A DNA stretch of 64,000 bases from Candidatus Abawacabacteria bacterium (GCA_016207805.1 JACQZO010000022.1:1-64000); one strand, 5' to 3'; counted from the stretch's first letter, positions 26,133 to 34,811 are shown. Notes: generated by a model from the letters alone, not told the origin. A program made the numbers and translations.

Positions 26133-26699
26133 TTATTTGCTCTCTTTGACACGTTCTACGAATTCGCCAGTTTCCGTATTTACTTTGATGAGCTCGCCTT
26201 CTTCGATATAAAGGGGCACACTAATATTGAGGCCAGTTTCTAGCTTTGCTTTTTTACTACCACCAGTAGCTGTGTCTCCTCGAACACCGGGGGGAGTTTC
26301 GGTAACGCGTAAAGTCACTTTTGCTGGTACTTGCAGGATTACTGGTCTGCCTTTGAAATACATCACATCTACATCATGCCCTTCTAAGAGATAATAGATA
26401 TTATCTCCCAATTGTTCTTTGTTCATTTCAAACTGTTCGAAATTTTCTTGATCCATAAAAGAAAATGTATCGCCTTCTCGATATAAAAATTGGGTGCGAC
26501 GATTTTCCATGTTTGCTTCTTCGAGATTGTCAGATGGTTGGAATGTCTTGTGAAGCGTGCGTCCGGTAATGAGATTTTTAAGAATACATTTTACCGTCGC
26601 CTTTCTTTGCTGCATACGCATGAATTCATAATCAGCGACTATCCAAGGTTCATTGTCGATAATAATTTTGGTGCCTTTTCGTAGTTCGGTATATTGCAT
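26133..26699 (-). CDS. efp: Elongation factor P
   Basis: It binds ribosomes stalled at polyproline stretches and promotes peptide bond formation. I chose the ATG at 26699 (188 residues, MQYTELRKGTKI), as upstream residues do not fit the family. The KOW-like domain I, OB domain II (RTQFLYREGDTFSFMDQENFEQ) and domain III (ETPPGVRGDTATGGSKKAKLETG, PLYIEEGE) are complete. The loop that normally reads PGKG and carries the modified Lys/Arg reads MQQR here (YEFMRMQQRKATV), with no length change. Polyproline-containing proteins are encoded nearby, including the giant surface protein. Confidence 0.96.
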   Translation of the reverse strand: MQYTELRKGTKIIIDNEPWIVADYEFMRMQQRKATVKCILKNLITGRTLHKTFQPSDNLEEANMENRRTQFLYREGDTFSFMDQENFEQFEMNKEQLGDNIYYLLEGHDVDVMYFKGRPVILQVPAKVTLRVTETPPGVRGDTATGGSKKAKLETGLNISVPLYIEEGELIKVNTETGEFVERVKESK

Positions 26700-26740
26700 A
26701 AATACTTTCAAGTTACAGGCGCAGGGTAGCAAAACCTATG

Positions 26741-26778
26741 GAAATTACAAATTACGTATTACGAATTACGAATGGGTG
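26741..26778. repeat. AATTACG-type heptamer array upstream of efp
   Basis: Four to five 7-nt units near AATTACG are followed by AATGGGTG, which directly abuts the stop codon of the FecR-domain gene (complement of TTA at 26779). It has the same orientation and ending as the arrays at 41407 and 50456. Confidence 0.88.
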
Positions 26779-28041
26779 TTATCTGATTGGTTGAGTGGTG
26801 GGAGAATAATAGTAGTAGGTGGGGCGGAAATTGTTGTTTAGTCTTGTGGGTGAAGGACTTGGTGAGGTTGAACTGGTTGGACTGGGTGTTGGGGATGGGG
26901 TTTTGTCTTGAGATGTTGGCGCAGTGGTTGTAGTTGCTGTGGGGGATGGAGAGCTTGTTACTGTGCTAGGTGTTTGGCTAGGGGTAGGGGAAGAAGTAGG
27001 CTCTCGATTGCGTAATTGCTCAATATGATTTTTGATAAACGCCTTTAGTTCAGCTAGGGTTTTTATTTGCTGAATATATTCATTGAGTTTCACATCTTGT
27101 AATATAGCAGCTGCTTCTTCAGCGGTAGCATGTTTTTGCTCAATCAGTTCATTTAGGATGCCCTTTAGGGCCGCTAGGGGACTAAAGTCAATGCTGTCAT
27201 TTTGGAAAATAGGCTTGGTACTGTTTACTACATCTAAGGCTGTTTTATTGAAAAAGCGGTTTTTATTATCTCGTAAAAAGTATTTGGGCATTGGTCTATT
27301 CGCATCATTCCCGATCATTTGGCTCATAGCCTGATCTTTGAGGATATTATCTTTGAACCAAGCACTGGAAGTTTTTTGTTCGTCCATTTTTTCGCTGCGC
27401 ATGGGTTGCATAGTGTCAGTCTTTACTGAGGCAAAGTGGCCAGAATTTACTTGTACCCAAGTTTGATCATTTTTTCTCATCACATCTACTTGTGATTCAT
27501 TGACGCCTACCCAAGACTGTTGAGCTGTTTCCACTGACACATTGAAAGTAGTTCCCCTGACGGTAGCAACCAAGGTAGGGGTTTCTATTTGATATTGCCG
27601 TTTACGATCCAAAAAAGGAGTTACTCGTGACCAACTGCTGCCAGTTGATTGCTCAATAAAAACTTTGCTTTCAGTGGCTGAAGAAGCCATTGCTACGATA
27701 GTAATTTTGGTATTGGCGGCCAAGCGAAGTACATCATTGTCAGGAAAGATGAGCATACCGACGGAATTTTCTTGAGTAGTAATTTGATCACCCACTATTA
27801 CCTCATGTTCATCAGAGACTAGCGCTTTATTACTGGCGCTAAGTAGTTCCGCTTTGCCTTTTTCTACCAACAATAATGCCTTTACATCGCTGCTGACAGG
27901 AGTGGGTTGGTTTTGAATAGGAGTAGCAGTGGGCGCAGGCGGTATAGATCGATTGCTGGGGGGCCTAGAAATATATATTCCTGTGCCAACAGCAATTAAC
28001 AGCACAATAAGTATGAGGAACCAAATACGAAACCGTGACAT
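26779..28041 (-). CDS. FecR-domain membrane-anchored protein
   Basis: This protein has about 420 residues, starting at the ATG at 28041 just after the cyclase stop; the frame is open to 28074. A single N-terminal membrane segment (FRIWFLILIVLLIAVGTGIYI) is followed by a Pro-rich linker and a FecR domain at about 55-200. Recognisable there are EVIVGDQITTQENSVGMLIF, LRLAANTKITI and TLVATVRGTTFNVSV. The rest is helical, then a long Thr/Ser/Pro tail. FecR domains are extracytoplasmic beta structures that in several phyla pair with CHASE2 cyclases, as here: the cyclase gene is 13 nt upstream. I infer a surface sensor or partner of the cyclase. Confidence 0.85.
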   Translation of the reverse strand: MSRFRIWFLILIVLLIAVGTGIYISRPPSNRSIPPAPTATPIQNQPTPVSSDVKALLLVEKGKAELLSASNKALVSDEHEVIVGDQITTQENSVGMLIFPDNDVLRLAANTKITIVAMASSATESKVFIEQSTGSSWSRVTPFLDRKRQYQIETPTLVATVRGTTFNVSVETAQQSWVGVNESQVDVMRKNDQTWVQVNSGHFASVKTDTMQPMRSEKMDEQKTSSAWFKDNILKDQAMSQMIGNDANRPMPKYFLRDNKNRFFNKTALDVVNSTKPIFQNDSIDFSPLAALKGILNELIEQKHATAEEAAAILQDVKLNEYIQQIKTLAELKAFIKNHIEQLRNREPTSSPTPSQTPSTVTSSPSPTATTTTAPTSQDKTPSPTPSPTSSTSPSPSPTRLNNNFRPTYYYYSPTTQPIR

Positions 28042-28054
28042 AAATATGAAGAGG

Positions 28055-30040
28055 TTACTTACTTTCCATGACAATTACTCCTGAGAAACCTTTTGCTTTT
28101 TGAGGATGAGCCAGAAAATCCTGACAGCGCTCAATGAAGACTTCTACTACAGCATCTTCAGGTCTTTCTGCTTGCCAAGAACGAAATTTTAGCATGGCAT
28201 TGTCAAATTGACCATCACGGTAGCAGTGTAATCCTTCTTCGAAAAGACGCAATGCTGCTTTTAGTGATGCATCAGCTTTAGTGCTCTCTTCTAGGACATC
28301 AAATAATCTCAATGGTTCATTGCGGCCTTTTACTTTCACAAGATCAAGTTCCCGACACAAAAACTCGTGTTCTACTAATAATTTGGTAGATTCAGGAAAC
28401 AAAATATCAGCTCGCCAGTACTTTGTTAGTCCCTCAATTCGTGAAGCAGTGTTTACATTGTCACCAATTACCGTGTAGTCAAAACGCAAGCGCGAGCCCA
28501 TATTGCCTACAGCCATCGGACCACTATTAAGGCCAATGCCGATCTTCAACTTGCCCAGCTTGGGCCAATTTCTCAAAATACTCTCACCTCTTTCTTTCAT
28601 CATTTTCTGCATTTGCCAAGCAGTGCGTACTCCTCGAACCGCATGATCTGCTTGAGGTAGAGGTGCTCCCCAAAAGGCCATAATAGCGTCGCCAATATAT
28701 TTATCCAGGACACCATCTTGGGCTAATACTATTTCAGTCATCATGTCCAGGTATTCATTCAAAAATTGTACTACCTCTTGGGGGGACATCTGTTCTGAAA
28801 TAGAAGTAAAGCTACGAATATCAGAAAAAAGTACGGTCATTTCACGCTTATCACCGCCCAAGACAGCGCGACTAGGATTTTTGATCAATTCATGCACGAC
28901 AGATTTATTTACATATAATTCAAAGTGTTTCTTCAATTGCTCACGTTCTTTTTCGATCAGCAATGTTTTCAAAATAGAACTGGCTATGGTAGCTATGAGC
29001 CAAGTAAAATAAAGGTAAAAGAGTGGTGCTAACCAATACTGCTGTACTAACAAGAAGGGTAACAAAGTGATTATTACCAATAAACTGATATTGATTGGCC
29101 AATCTAGGCTAGCAGGTAAGAATAATTTGGCAGCAAAGATAATTAAGACTAGGCAAAAGATGAGGGTTAAGGTGATTAATGGGGGGATTTCATTAAATGA
29201 CTTATTGGCCAGTATGGCATCTATGTAAAGGGCATGAAGATAGACTCCAGGTGTGGTATTGGCTTGATAAGGCAAAAGCACTTCATCATGCAAAGTGGCA
29301 GCAGTGCTACCGATCAAAACAATTTTGTCACGAAATATTTCAACCGGGACTTTTCCTTCCAATACATCAACAAAAGACACAGCTGGATATTGTGCCATGT
29401 TGGTGATTGGTAAATAAGCAGTGGCGGTCGGTATCTCAGGTTTTTTTGCCATATCACTGTGTTGTGCTACTGCATCAGCAAAGCTGGGGACGGGGATGTT
29501 GTTAAGCGAAAGCTGAGGCGAAAAATGACGAATAATTAAATCTTGATCAGGAAAAACATTAATAAAGCCAGTAGTGACATTGGGACCGAGTAGCTCTGGC
29601 AGAGGTGCGCTGTGGGATAAAGCACTATTATTGCTGATTTGGTGCAATTCTTCTGGTAAGACAATAGGAGTGGAAATGTCTTTTAGGCTTTGACTTAGGG
29701 CCAGATCGTGATCGAGATGGGACGACTTTTCAAAAAATGCAACATCATAACCGATAACTTTTGGTTTTGCCTGATCTAATAGTTTGATCAAGCTGGCATG
29801 GTAACTTCGGGGCCAAGGAAATACACCTAATTTTTCTAAACTCTTGTCATCAATTTTAACAATGAAGATGGTCTGGCTAGTTTTGTCTGCAGTGAGCAGA
29901 AAACTATCTTGAAACTTTTGAGCCACAGAAAAAAAGAACTGGCCTTGGAAAGTGAAGGTTACCAAGACAATGGTGAGAACAACAGTCGCCAGGATCCAAT
30001 GCCACTGCTTACGGATATGATGCCAGCGCATGTGAATCAT
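28055..30040 (-). CDS. CHASE2-domain adenylate/guanylate cyclase
   Basis: The 661-residue protein has an N-terminal membrane anchor, an extracytoplasmic CHASE2 sensor (about 45-275; VKIDDKSLEKLGVFPWPRSYH), and three membrane helices (about 285-355). A class III cyclase domain follows (about 390-570), then a short TPR-like C terminus. The catalytic metal Asp residues are in LFSDIRSFTSISE and GDAIMAFWGAP. The transition-state Asn/Arg are in VIGDNVNTASRIEGL. The domain therefore looks active and should make cAMP or cGMP on an external signal. No cyclic-nucleotide receptor gene is visible in the window. It is in an operon with the FecR protein. Confidence 0.92.
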   Translation of the reverse strand: MIHMRWHHIRKQWHWILATVVLTIVLVTFTFQGQFFFSVAQKFQDSFLLTADKTSQTIFIVKIDDKSLEKLGVFPWPRSYHASLIKLLDQAKPKVIGYDVAFFEKSSHLDHDLALSQSLKDISTPIVLPEELHQISNNSALSHSAPLPELLGPNVTTGFINVFPDQDLIIRHFSPQLSLNNIPVPSFADAVAQHSDMAKKPEIPTATAYLPITNMAQYPAVSFVDVLEGKVPVEIFRDKIVLIGSTAATLHDEVLLPYQANTTPGVYLHALYIDAILANKSFNEIPPLITLTLIFCLVLIIFAAKLFLPASLDWPINISLLVIITLLPFLLVQQYWLAPLFYLYFTWLIATIASSILKTLLIEKEREQLKKHFELYVNKSVVHELIKNPSRAVLGGDKREMTVLFSDIRSFTSISEQMSPQEVVQFLNEYLDMMTEIVLAQDGVLDKYIGDAIMAFWGAPLPQADHAVRGVRTAWQMQKMMKERGESILRNWPKLGKLKIGIGLNSGPMAVGNMGSRLRFDYTVIGDNVNTASRIEGLTKYWRADILFPESTKLLVEHEFLCRELDLVKVKGRNEPLRLFDVLEESTKADASLKAALRLFEEGLHCYRDGQFDNAMLKFRSWQAERPEDAVVEVFIERCQDFLAHPQKAKGFSGVIVMESK

Positions 30041-30079
30041 AAATAAGATTTAGCGTTAGCGATATCTTAACAGAAGAAA

Positions 30080-30126
30080 AGCTAAAATCTAGAAGCTAGA
30101 AGCTAAAATCTAAAATCGAGAATAGA
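30080..30126. repeat. CTAAAAT/CTAGAAG heptamer array
   Basis: Six to seven consecutive units of 7 nt (CTAAAAT, CTAGAAG, CTAGAAG, CTAAAAT, CTAAAAT, CGAGAAT) lie between the cyclase start and the aldolase gene. The unit sequence differs from other arrays but the period is the same. A short relative is at 14311-14335. Confidence 0.8.
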
Positions 30127-30210
30127 GAGTGGATGTTGGAAATTTGATTTGTAATCTGTATGGGTTTGACTATAGTTCATCACAAGACTTGATGCTTGTA
30201 ATTTTCTTCT

Positions 30211-31179
30211 ATGTTTTTAAATCTTAAAGAAATCCTGACCCCTGCTTACAACCAAAAGTTTGCTGTACTGGCATGTAATATTCGTCATCCAATAATTATG
30301 GCGGCCTGTTTGGACGCTGCCTTTGCTGTCCAGTCACCAATTATTTTAGAGATTGCTGAAAGTGAACAAGAATACTGCGCCTGGTCACCGGAAGAGATTG
30401 TTCCTCAAGTCCAGCTAATACTAGAGCAGTATCAAAAGCTGTATGGTTATACCGTTCCAGTAGGACTTCATTTGGATCATGTCCAAAAAGATGAAGCACT
30501 TATTGAGCGGGCATTACAAGCCGGCTTTCGTTCAGCATTGCTTGATTTATCACGTTTCAACGACGAAGAAAACTATCGTCGTTGTTTGCTAATGAAGGAA
30601 AAAATGCGGTCATACCAGGCTAGTTTGGAAATGGAACAAGGCGCTATTGGTTTTGCCAAAGATTTACCAGCTGAAGACGTAACGGTAGAAAGTTTATATA
30701 CAACTGTGGAAAAAGCGGTGTTGGCAGTAGAGACGGTTCAACCAGACGCTTTAGCAATTGCCGTTGGTAATGGCCATGGTTTATACAAAGAAACGCCACA
30801 TATTGGTTTTGCCCGCATTCAGATGATAGCGGATGCACTGCACCAATACAGAACTCCTTTAGTATTACATGGTGGTAGTGGCTTGTCTTTGGACATCTTC
30901 GCTCAAGCGGTCGCTGTCGGTATCAATAAAGTTAATTATGCGACAGAGCTAAGCCTGATCTTGTTTTCGCATTTACCGCAAGATTTACAAATTGCCATGG
31001 AAGAGGCGGCAAAAATAGCCGGTACTGAATGGCGTAAAATGATTGGTAGATACAAAAGCGAAATAGCTGCTGTAGAACAAAATAGTCTACGGATATGTCA
31101 CCAGGACTTGAAAGAACATGTCATAGCATTGCTTACTAAAGGCTTGGGATCAGCATATCAGGCCAAGCTATATCAATAA
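30211..31179 (+). CDS. fba: Class II fructose-bisphosphate aldolase family protein
   Basis: This zinc-dependent aldolase cleaves fructose 1,6-bisphosphate (or tagatose bisphosphate) in central carbon metabolism. The 322-residue sequence has zinc ligands in LHLDHV (His), AVGNGHGLY (His) and VLHGGSGLS (His). LEMEQGAIG is the conserved Glu region, and GINKVNYATEL is the phosphate-binding strand. The length is within the class IIA/B range. GatY/KbaY-like specificity cannot be excluded. It stands alone on the plus strand after a heptamer array. No Shine-Dalgarno sequence is visible. Confidence 0.92.
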   Translation: MFLNLKEILTPAYNQKFAVLACNIRHPIIMAACLDAAFAVQSPIILEIAESEQEYCAWSPEEIVPQVQLILEQYQKLYGYTVPVGLHLDHVQKDEALIERALQAGFRSALLDLSRFNDEENYRRCLLMKEKMRSYQASLEMEQGAIGFAKDLPAEDVTVESLYTTVEKAVLAVETVQPDALAIAVGNGHGLYKETPHIGFARIQMIADALHQYRTPLVLHGGSGLSLDIFAQAVAVGINKVNYATELSLILFSHLPQDLQIAMEEAAKIAGTEWRKMIGRYKSEIAAVEQNSLRICHQDLKEHVIALLTKGLGSAYQAKLYQ

Positions 31180-31181
31180 GT

Positions 31182-31210
31182 TTGGCATTTGTCCTGCTTA
31201 CATCTACAAT
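31182..31210 (+). promoter_or_regulatory. Promoter for the NifU-like / cysteine desulfurase pair
   Basis: TTGGCA (31182-31187), a 17-nt spacer and TACAAT (31205-31210) form a good sigma-70-type promoter 20 nt before the ATG. The -35 box starts 2 nt after the aldolase stop codon. Confidence 0.65.
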
Positions 31211-31229
31211 ATAAGCGTTAATTTATTGT

Positions 31230-31559
31230 ATGGCTGTAGCGAAAAAAAAGGCAAAGAAAACTTCGGCAAAAAAGACTGCAGCTCCTAAAAAAGCTAAGTC
31301 ACAGAAAAAATTGGCTAAAAAAAGCAAGCTTACTATTACTGAACAAGTAGAAAAAGTACTGGATACTGTGCGTCCTTACCTTATTTCCGATGGTGGGAAT
31401 ATTGAATTACTGGGGGTGGATGAAAAGAATGGTGTGGTGACGGTACATTTGGTAGGAGCTTGTGCCTCTTGTCCTAGCTCGCAAGTGACCCTTTATTCAG
31501 GTGTGGAACAAACTTTAAAAGAGCAGGTACCAGGCATTGTTGCCCTAGTGGCTGTTTGA
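31230..31559 (+). CDS. NifU-like Fe-S scaffold with Lys/Ala-rich N-terminal tail
   Basis: This is a 109-residue protein. Residues 38-109 are a NifU C-terminal (Nfu) domain: VEKVLDTVRPYLISDGGNIEL, then CASCPSSQVTL with the CxxC that holds a transferable iron-sulfur cluster. Residues 1-37 are nearly all Lys, Ala and Ser, like a histone H1 tail; this is unusual for Nfu proteins, which normally start at the domain. The tail could bind nucleic acid, phospholipid or the ribosome. The gene is coupled to the cysteine desulfurase behind it (its TGA overlaps the next TTG), which supplies sulfur. Confidence 0.92.
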   Translation: MAVAKKKAKKTSAKKTAAPKKAKSQKKLAKKSKLTITEQVEKVLDTVRPYLISDGGNIELLGVDEKNGVVTVHLVGACASCPSSQVTLYSGVEQTLKEQVPGIVALVAV

Positions 31560-32701
31560 TCGAGAAGTCTATGGTGTATTTAGATTACGCAAGTGCCACT
31601 CCAGTAGATCCGCAAGTTCTAGAGGTGATGCTGCCCTACTTTTCTCACTACTTTGCCAACCCCTCTAGTTTGTATAGCGCAGGAAAAACAGTTCGTGAAG
31701 CCGTGGAGCGAGCACGTTCTCAAGTAGCAGCAGCTATAGGCGCTAGTGCTGAGGAAATTGTATTTACTTCAGGTGGTACCGAGGCAAATAATTTGGCGGT
31801 ATTGGGTACAGCTAGGACAAAAGAAAAAGAGACTAAACATTTGGTGGTATCAGCGATAGAACATGATTCACTACTGCGATCTTGTCGGGCACTGGTAAGT
31901 GAAGGTTGGCAATTGTCGTATATTCCCATACTAAAAAGTGGTTTGATAGATTTGTCGGCTCTGGAAAAAATGGTAACCAGCCCGGCAGCTCTTTATTCTG
32001 TTATGTTAGCTAATAGCGAAATAGGAACTATTCAGCCATTAGCAGAGATTGTGACTTGGGCAAAAAAAACGGGGGCTTATGTGCATAGCGATGCTTGCCA
32101 GGCTTTGGGGTATGTGCCAATCAATGTGAAGACTTTGTCTATTGATCTTTTAAGTCTCAATAGTGTGAAAGTATATGGTCCGAAAGGTGTTGGTGCCTTG
32201 TATGTCCGTAAAGGTATTCAGCTTCAGCCATTGGTATGGGGTGGAAAACAAGAATACGGGCTAAGAGCGGGCACGGAAAACGTCCCTGGGATAGTTGGCT
32301 TTGGTAAGGCCTGCGAAATGGCCGTTGCTACTATTGATGAAGAAGTACAAAGGATAACTGACCTAAGAGATTGGTTACTTAATGAATTGCTCAAAATTTC
32401 TGGTGCTAGGCTCAATGGGGATCGGACTAGTCGGTTAGCCAATAATATCAATATTAGTTTTACCGGAATTGAGTCAGAGGCTTTAGTGTTTTATTTAGAT
32501 CAGGCTGGTGTCTGCGTATCAGCTGCATCTACTTGTACTCAAGCGAGTATGTCCTCTAGTCATGTGCTAATTGCATTAGGTCTTGATGAACAGCAAAGGC
32601 AGGGAAGTGTGCGTCTTACCTTGGGAAGACAGACTACTTGGGAGGAAGTGGAAAAAGTAGTGCCGATTATTTCGGCCGTAGTAGAGAAGTTGCGTTTTTA
32701 G
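31556..32701 (+). CDS. iscS: Cysteine desulfurase (NifS/IscS family)
   Basis: This PLP enzyme takes sulfur from cysteine for Fe-S clusters and tRNA thiolation. There are 381 residues if the TTG at 31556 (overlapping the upstream TGA as TTGA) is used, or 376 from the ATG at 31571 (MVYLDYASATPV). The PLP site is HSDACQALG and NSVKVYGPKGVGALY; the His that usually precedes the Lys is Val. The Cys loop is SAASTCTQASMSSSHVL, with the catalytic Cys and a longer loop as in group II or NifS-like proteins. It is paired with the NifU-like scaffold. Confidence 0.95.
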   Translation: MIEKSMVYLDYASATPVDPQVLEVMLPYFSHYFANPSSLYSAGKTVREAVERARSQVAAAIGASAEEIVFTSGGTEANNLAVLGTARTKEKETKHLVVSAIEHDSLLRSCRALVSEGWQLSYIPILKSGLIDLSALEKMVTSPAALYSVMLANSEIGTIQPLAEIVTWAKKTGAYVHSDACQALGYVPINVKTLSIDLLSLNSVKVYGPKGVGALYVRKGIQLQPLVWGGKQEYGLRAGTENVPGIVGFGKACEMAVATIDEEVQRITDLRDWLLNELLKISGARLNGDRTSRLANNINISFTGIESEALVFYLDQAGVCVSAASTCTQASMSSSHVLIALGLDEQQRQGSVRLTLGRQTTWEEVEKVVPIISAVVEKLRF

Positions 32702-32819
32702 TGACTTTTTCTAGGTATTAAAACTAAACATAGCTAAACCTTTCTTGATAATGAAGGTGAGCGCGGATATTAGTCTTGACAGTGTTTCTACCGTGGCATA
32801 TAGTGCCCATGGAGTTTTG

Positions 32820-33728
32820 TTATGGCGGATGATCTCCAAAAATTCTGCGCAAAATTTTCCTACATCTTTTTAGAAAAGTATGTAGGTGTAGAATATATAA
32901 GGAATCAGCGGCTGTACAAACTTCTTTTTTATTCCCTGGGATTTTCTGACACGCTGGACAATAGACAGTCGTTCTATTGTGAATTTTTATTGTTGTTAAT
33001 GGTGTATTACAACGAAAACAGCTTTTTCCTTTTCTACCGTATGCTTGGAGATATTCAAAATTGTTGCCTTTTTTGCCATCGGCATCGATAAAGTGAGCAA
33101 AGGTTGTGCCGCGTAATGTGATCGCTTTATTTAAGATGTACCGGATGGAGTTCAGTAATCTTTTGGCTATAGAAGCTGTGATGCTTTTGCTCACTGTTAG
33201 CGGGTTTATGTAGGCATGGAAACAGATTTCGTCGGCATAGATATTGCCAATACCGGCAATGTTTTTTTGATTTAATAAAAAGCTTTTTATCGTTGCGTTA
33301 CTTCGTTGCAGTTGTTGATAGAAACTTTTATCTAATTGCTCCTGCCATGGTTCGGGGCCTAAGTTTCTGATACCAGGCAAGGCTTCAAGCTCTATCCCTG
33401 TGGCGAATACTATCCGACCAAATTTGCGCATATCCTCAAAGTGTAATGAGCTATTGGTAAATGCCAAGATAGCTCGAATAAACTTTTTATTGGTGGCTTT
33501 TTCTAATAGCCTACCAGTCATTCTTAAATGAATAGTTAAAAAATGATCGTCACCCATTAAGATGATGTATTTACCTCTGCGCACAATATTTTTTATGATG
33601 AAAGGCTCAAAAGGGTTTTTATATACTACGGTGGCCGAGTTTAGTGCTTGGATAGCTGTTAATTGTTGATCAATCAATTTTGGGCGCAGGGTTTGCACCA
33701 CTGTCTCTACTTCAGGTAATTCTGGCAT
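32820..33728 (-). CDS. mutM: Formamidopyrimidine-DNA glycosylase
   Basis: It removes oxidised purines such as 8-oxoguanine by base excision with an N-terminal Pro nucleophile. I set the start at the ATG at 33728, giving MPELPEVETV, because the catalytic Pro must be residue 2. The H2TH part is LLNQKNIAGIGNIYADEICF, and the zinc finger is CFRCNTPLTTIKIHNRTTVYCPACQK. About 37 residues after the finger (basic, ending RRIFGDHPP) are extra compared with most Fpg proteins. It is divergent from the L,D-transpeptidase gene. Confidence 0.94.
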   Translation of the reverse strand: MPELPEVETVVQTLRPKLIDQQLTAIQALNSATVVYKNPFEPFIIKNIVRRGKYIILMGDDHFLTIHLRMTGRLLEKATNKKFIRAILAFTNSSLHFEDMRKFGRIVFATGIELEALPGIRNLGPEPWQEQLDKSFYQQLQRSNATIKSFLLNQKNIAGIGNIYADEICFHAYINPLTVSKSITASIAKRLLNSIRYILNKAITLRGTTFAHFIDADGKKGNNFEYLQAYGRKGKSCFRCNTPLTTIKIHNRTTVYCPACQKIPGNKKEVCTAADSLYILHLHTFLKRCRKILRRIFGDHPP

Positions 33729-33730
33729 AT

Positions 33731-33758
33731 TTGCCAATTCTTTAAAATATTGTACAAT
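33731..33758 (+). promoter_or_regulatory. Promoter for L,D-transpeptidase gene
   Basis: TTGCCA (33731-33736), a 16-nt spacer and TACAAT (33753-33758) precede the ATG by 40 nt. ATTGTACAAT is palindromic, so the same site might also serve the divergent mutM gene. Confidence 0.5.
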
Positions 33759-33798
33759 GATATGAAGTGCTAATTAAAAACTAACATAAAAAAGTTCT

Positions 33799-34722
33799 AT
33801 GAAAAAGTGGCTTTCTCTGATGATGGTTGTTTTAACCTCAATCACTGCAATACCAATTGGTCAGGCAGAGTCTTCGATAGTAGTAGAAGGGCCTGTGGAA
33901 CCAGTGTATGGATTCCAATTTTCTCATACGGACTTTGAGCTTTATATAGGTCATGACGCTGAATATACCTTTCAGTTAGGTGTGACTAATACTGGTACAG
34001 TTCCTTGGTATACTGATGGTACTGGTGGCGCTCCGCTACGTTTGGCTACTGTCCGTCCTAGAGATCAAGAAATAAGCATGTTTTATCCCATGCTGAATAA
34101 TGAGAATTGGGTTACACCCAATCGCATTCGCTCTCTTGAGGCAAAGGTGGTCGATGCTCAAGCATCAGCTGCTTTTACTTTCACTATCAAAGCACCAACT
34201 CAACCAGGTAAATATCTTTTTGCGGTGGCACCCGTGATCGAGGGTGTGATGTTTTTACCCGGAAATCCATTATTGGTAAGTGTTATTGTAGATGATGATG
34301 CTACTTTGACGGAACAGTTCAAGGTGGCGACAAAAAAACAAATCTTAATTGATCGCTCTAGTCAAAAGATGCATCAAAAAGTAGGTGGTGATGATATTAA
34401 TGTATTTATCGTTTCCACTGGTAAGCCCGGTATGGATACACCAGCTGGTACATACTATGTAGATCATAAAAATGATGTGCGATATTCGTCTGCTTATAAT
34501 ATGTACATGGATAATTGGATGGGGCTTCGTCATGAACGATATGGTTTCCGTGGTTACGGTATTCACAAATTGCCATATTGGAAATTGAGATCAGGCCGTC
34601 TCTATGAAGGTGAATCACATCTTGGTAGAAGAGTAAGTCATGGTTGTGTTCGTTTAGGCTATACAGAATCAAAGACTGTCTATGATTGGGCAGAAGTGGG
34701 AACGGTAGTACAGGTAATATAA
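33799..34722 (+). CDS. L,D-transpeptidase (YkuD family), secreted
   Basis: It cross-links peptidoglycan stem peptides outside the membrane. The 307-residue protein starts with a signal peptide (KKWLSLMMVVLTSITAIPIGQA). An immunoglobulin-like domain of about 130 residues follows (YTFQLGVTNTGTVPWY). The C-terminal YkuD domain runs from about 175 to 307 (KQILIDRSSQKMHQKV, TPAGTYYV, GYGIHK) and has the catalytic SHGCVRL near residue 283. With murC in the window it shows an active cell wall. Confidence 0.93.
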   Translation: MKKWLSLMMVVLTSITAIPIGQAESSIVVEGPVEPVYGFQFSHTDFELYIGHDAEYTFQLGVTNTGTVPWYTDGTGGAPLRLATVRPRDQEISMFYPMLNNENWVTPNRIRSLEAKVVDAQASAAFTFTIKAPTQPGKYLFAVAPVIEGVMFLPGNPLLVSVIVDDDATLTEQFKVATKKQILIDRSSQKMHQKVGGDDINVFIVSTGKPGMDTPAGTYYVDHKNDVRYSSAYNMYMDNWMGLRHERYGFRGYGIHKLPYWKLRSGRLYEGESHLGRRVSHGCVRLGYTESKTVYDWAEVGTVVQVI

Positions 34723-34798
34723 AGAGCTAAGAGCTAAATGCTAAGAGCTAAGATGGGGCTCAACTCTCTTAGCTCTCAGCTCTTCGCTCTTAGCTCTC
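34723..34798. repeat. Inverted AGCTAAG-type heptamer arrays
   Basis: The left array (34723-34752) and right array (34765-34798) are inverted copies with a 7-nt period, as at 20316-20437 but with a loop of only about 12 nt. They start immediately after the transpeptidase TAA. The unit sequence is the same as at 20 kb, so these are two copies of one element type 14 kb apart. It may also act as a terminator, although no T run follows. Confidence 0.85.
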
Positions 34799-34802
34799 GT
34801 TT

Positions 34803-34811
34803 TGTTACACT
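34803..34811 (+). promoter_or_regulatory. Extended -10 promoter for smpB
   Basis: TG-T-TACACT is an extended -10 box 25 nt before the smpB ATG, directly after the inverted array. Confidence 0.5.

Noticed and set aside
23303-26778. AATTACG arrays as CRISPR repeats
   Set aside because: Units are 7 nt and contiguous, without unique spacers, and no cas gene is nearby.
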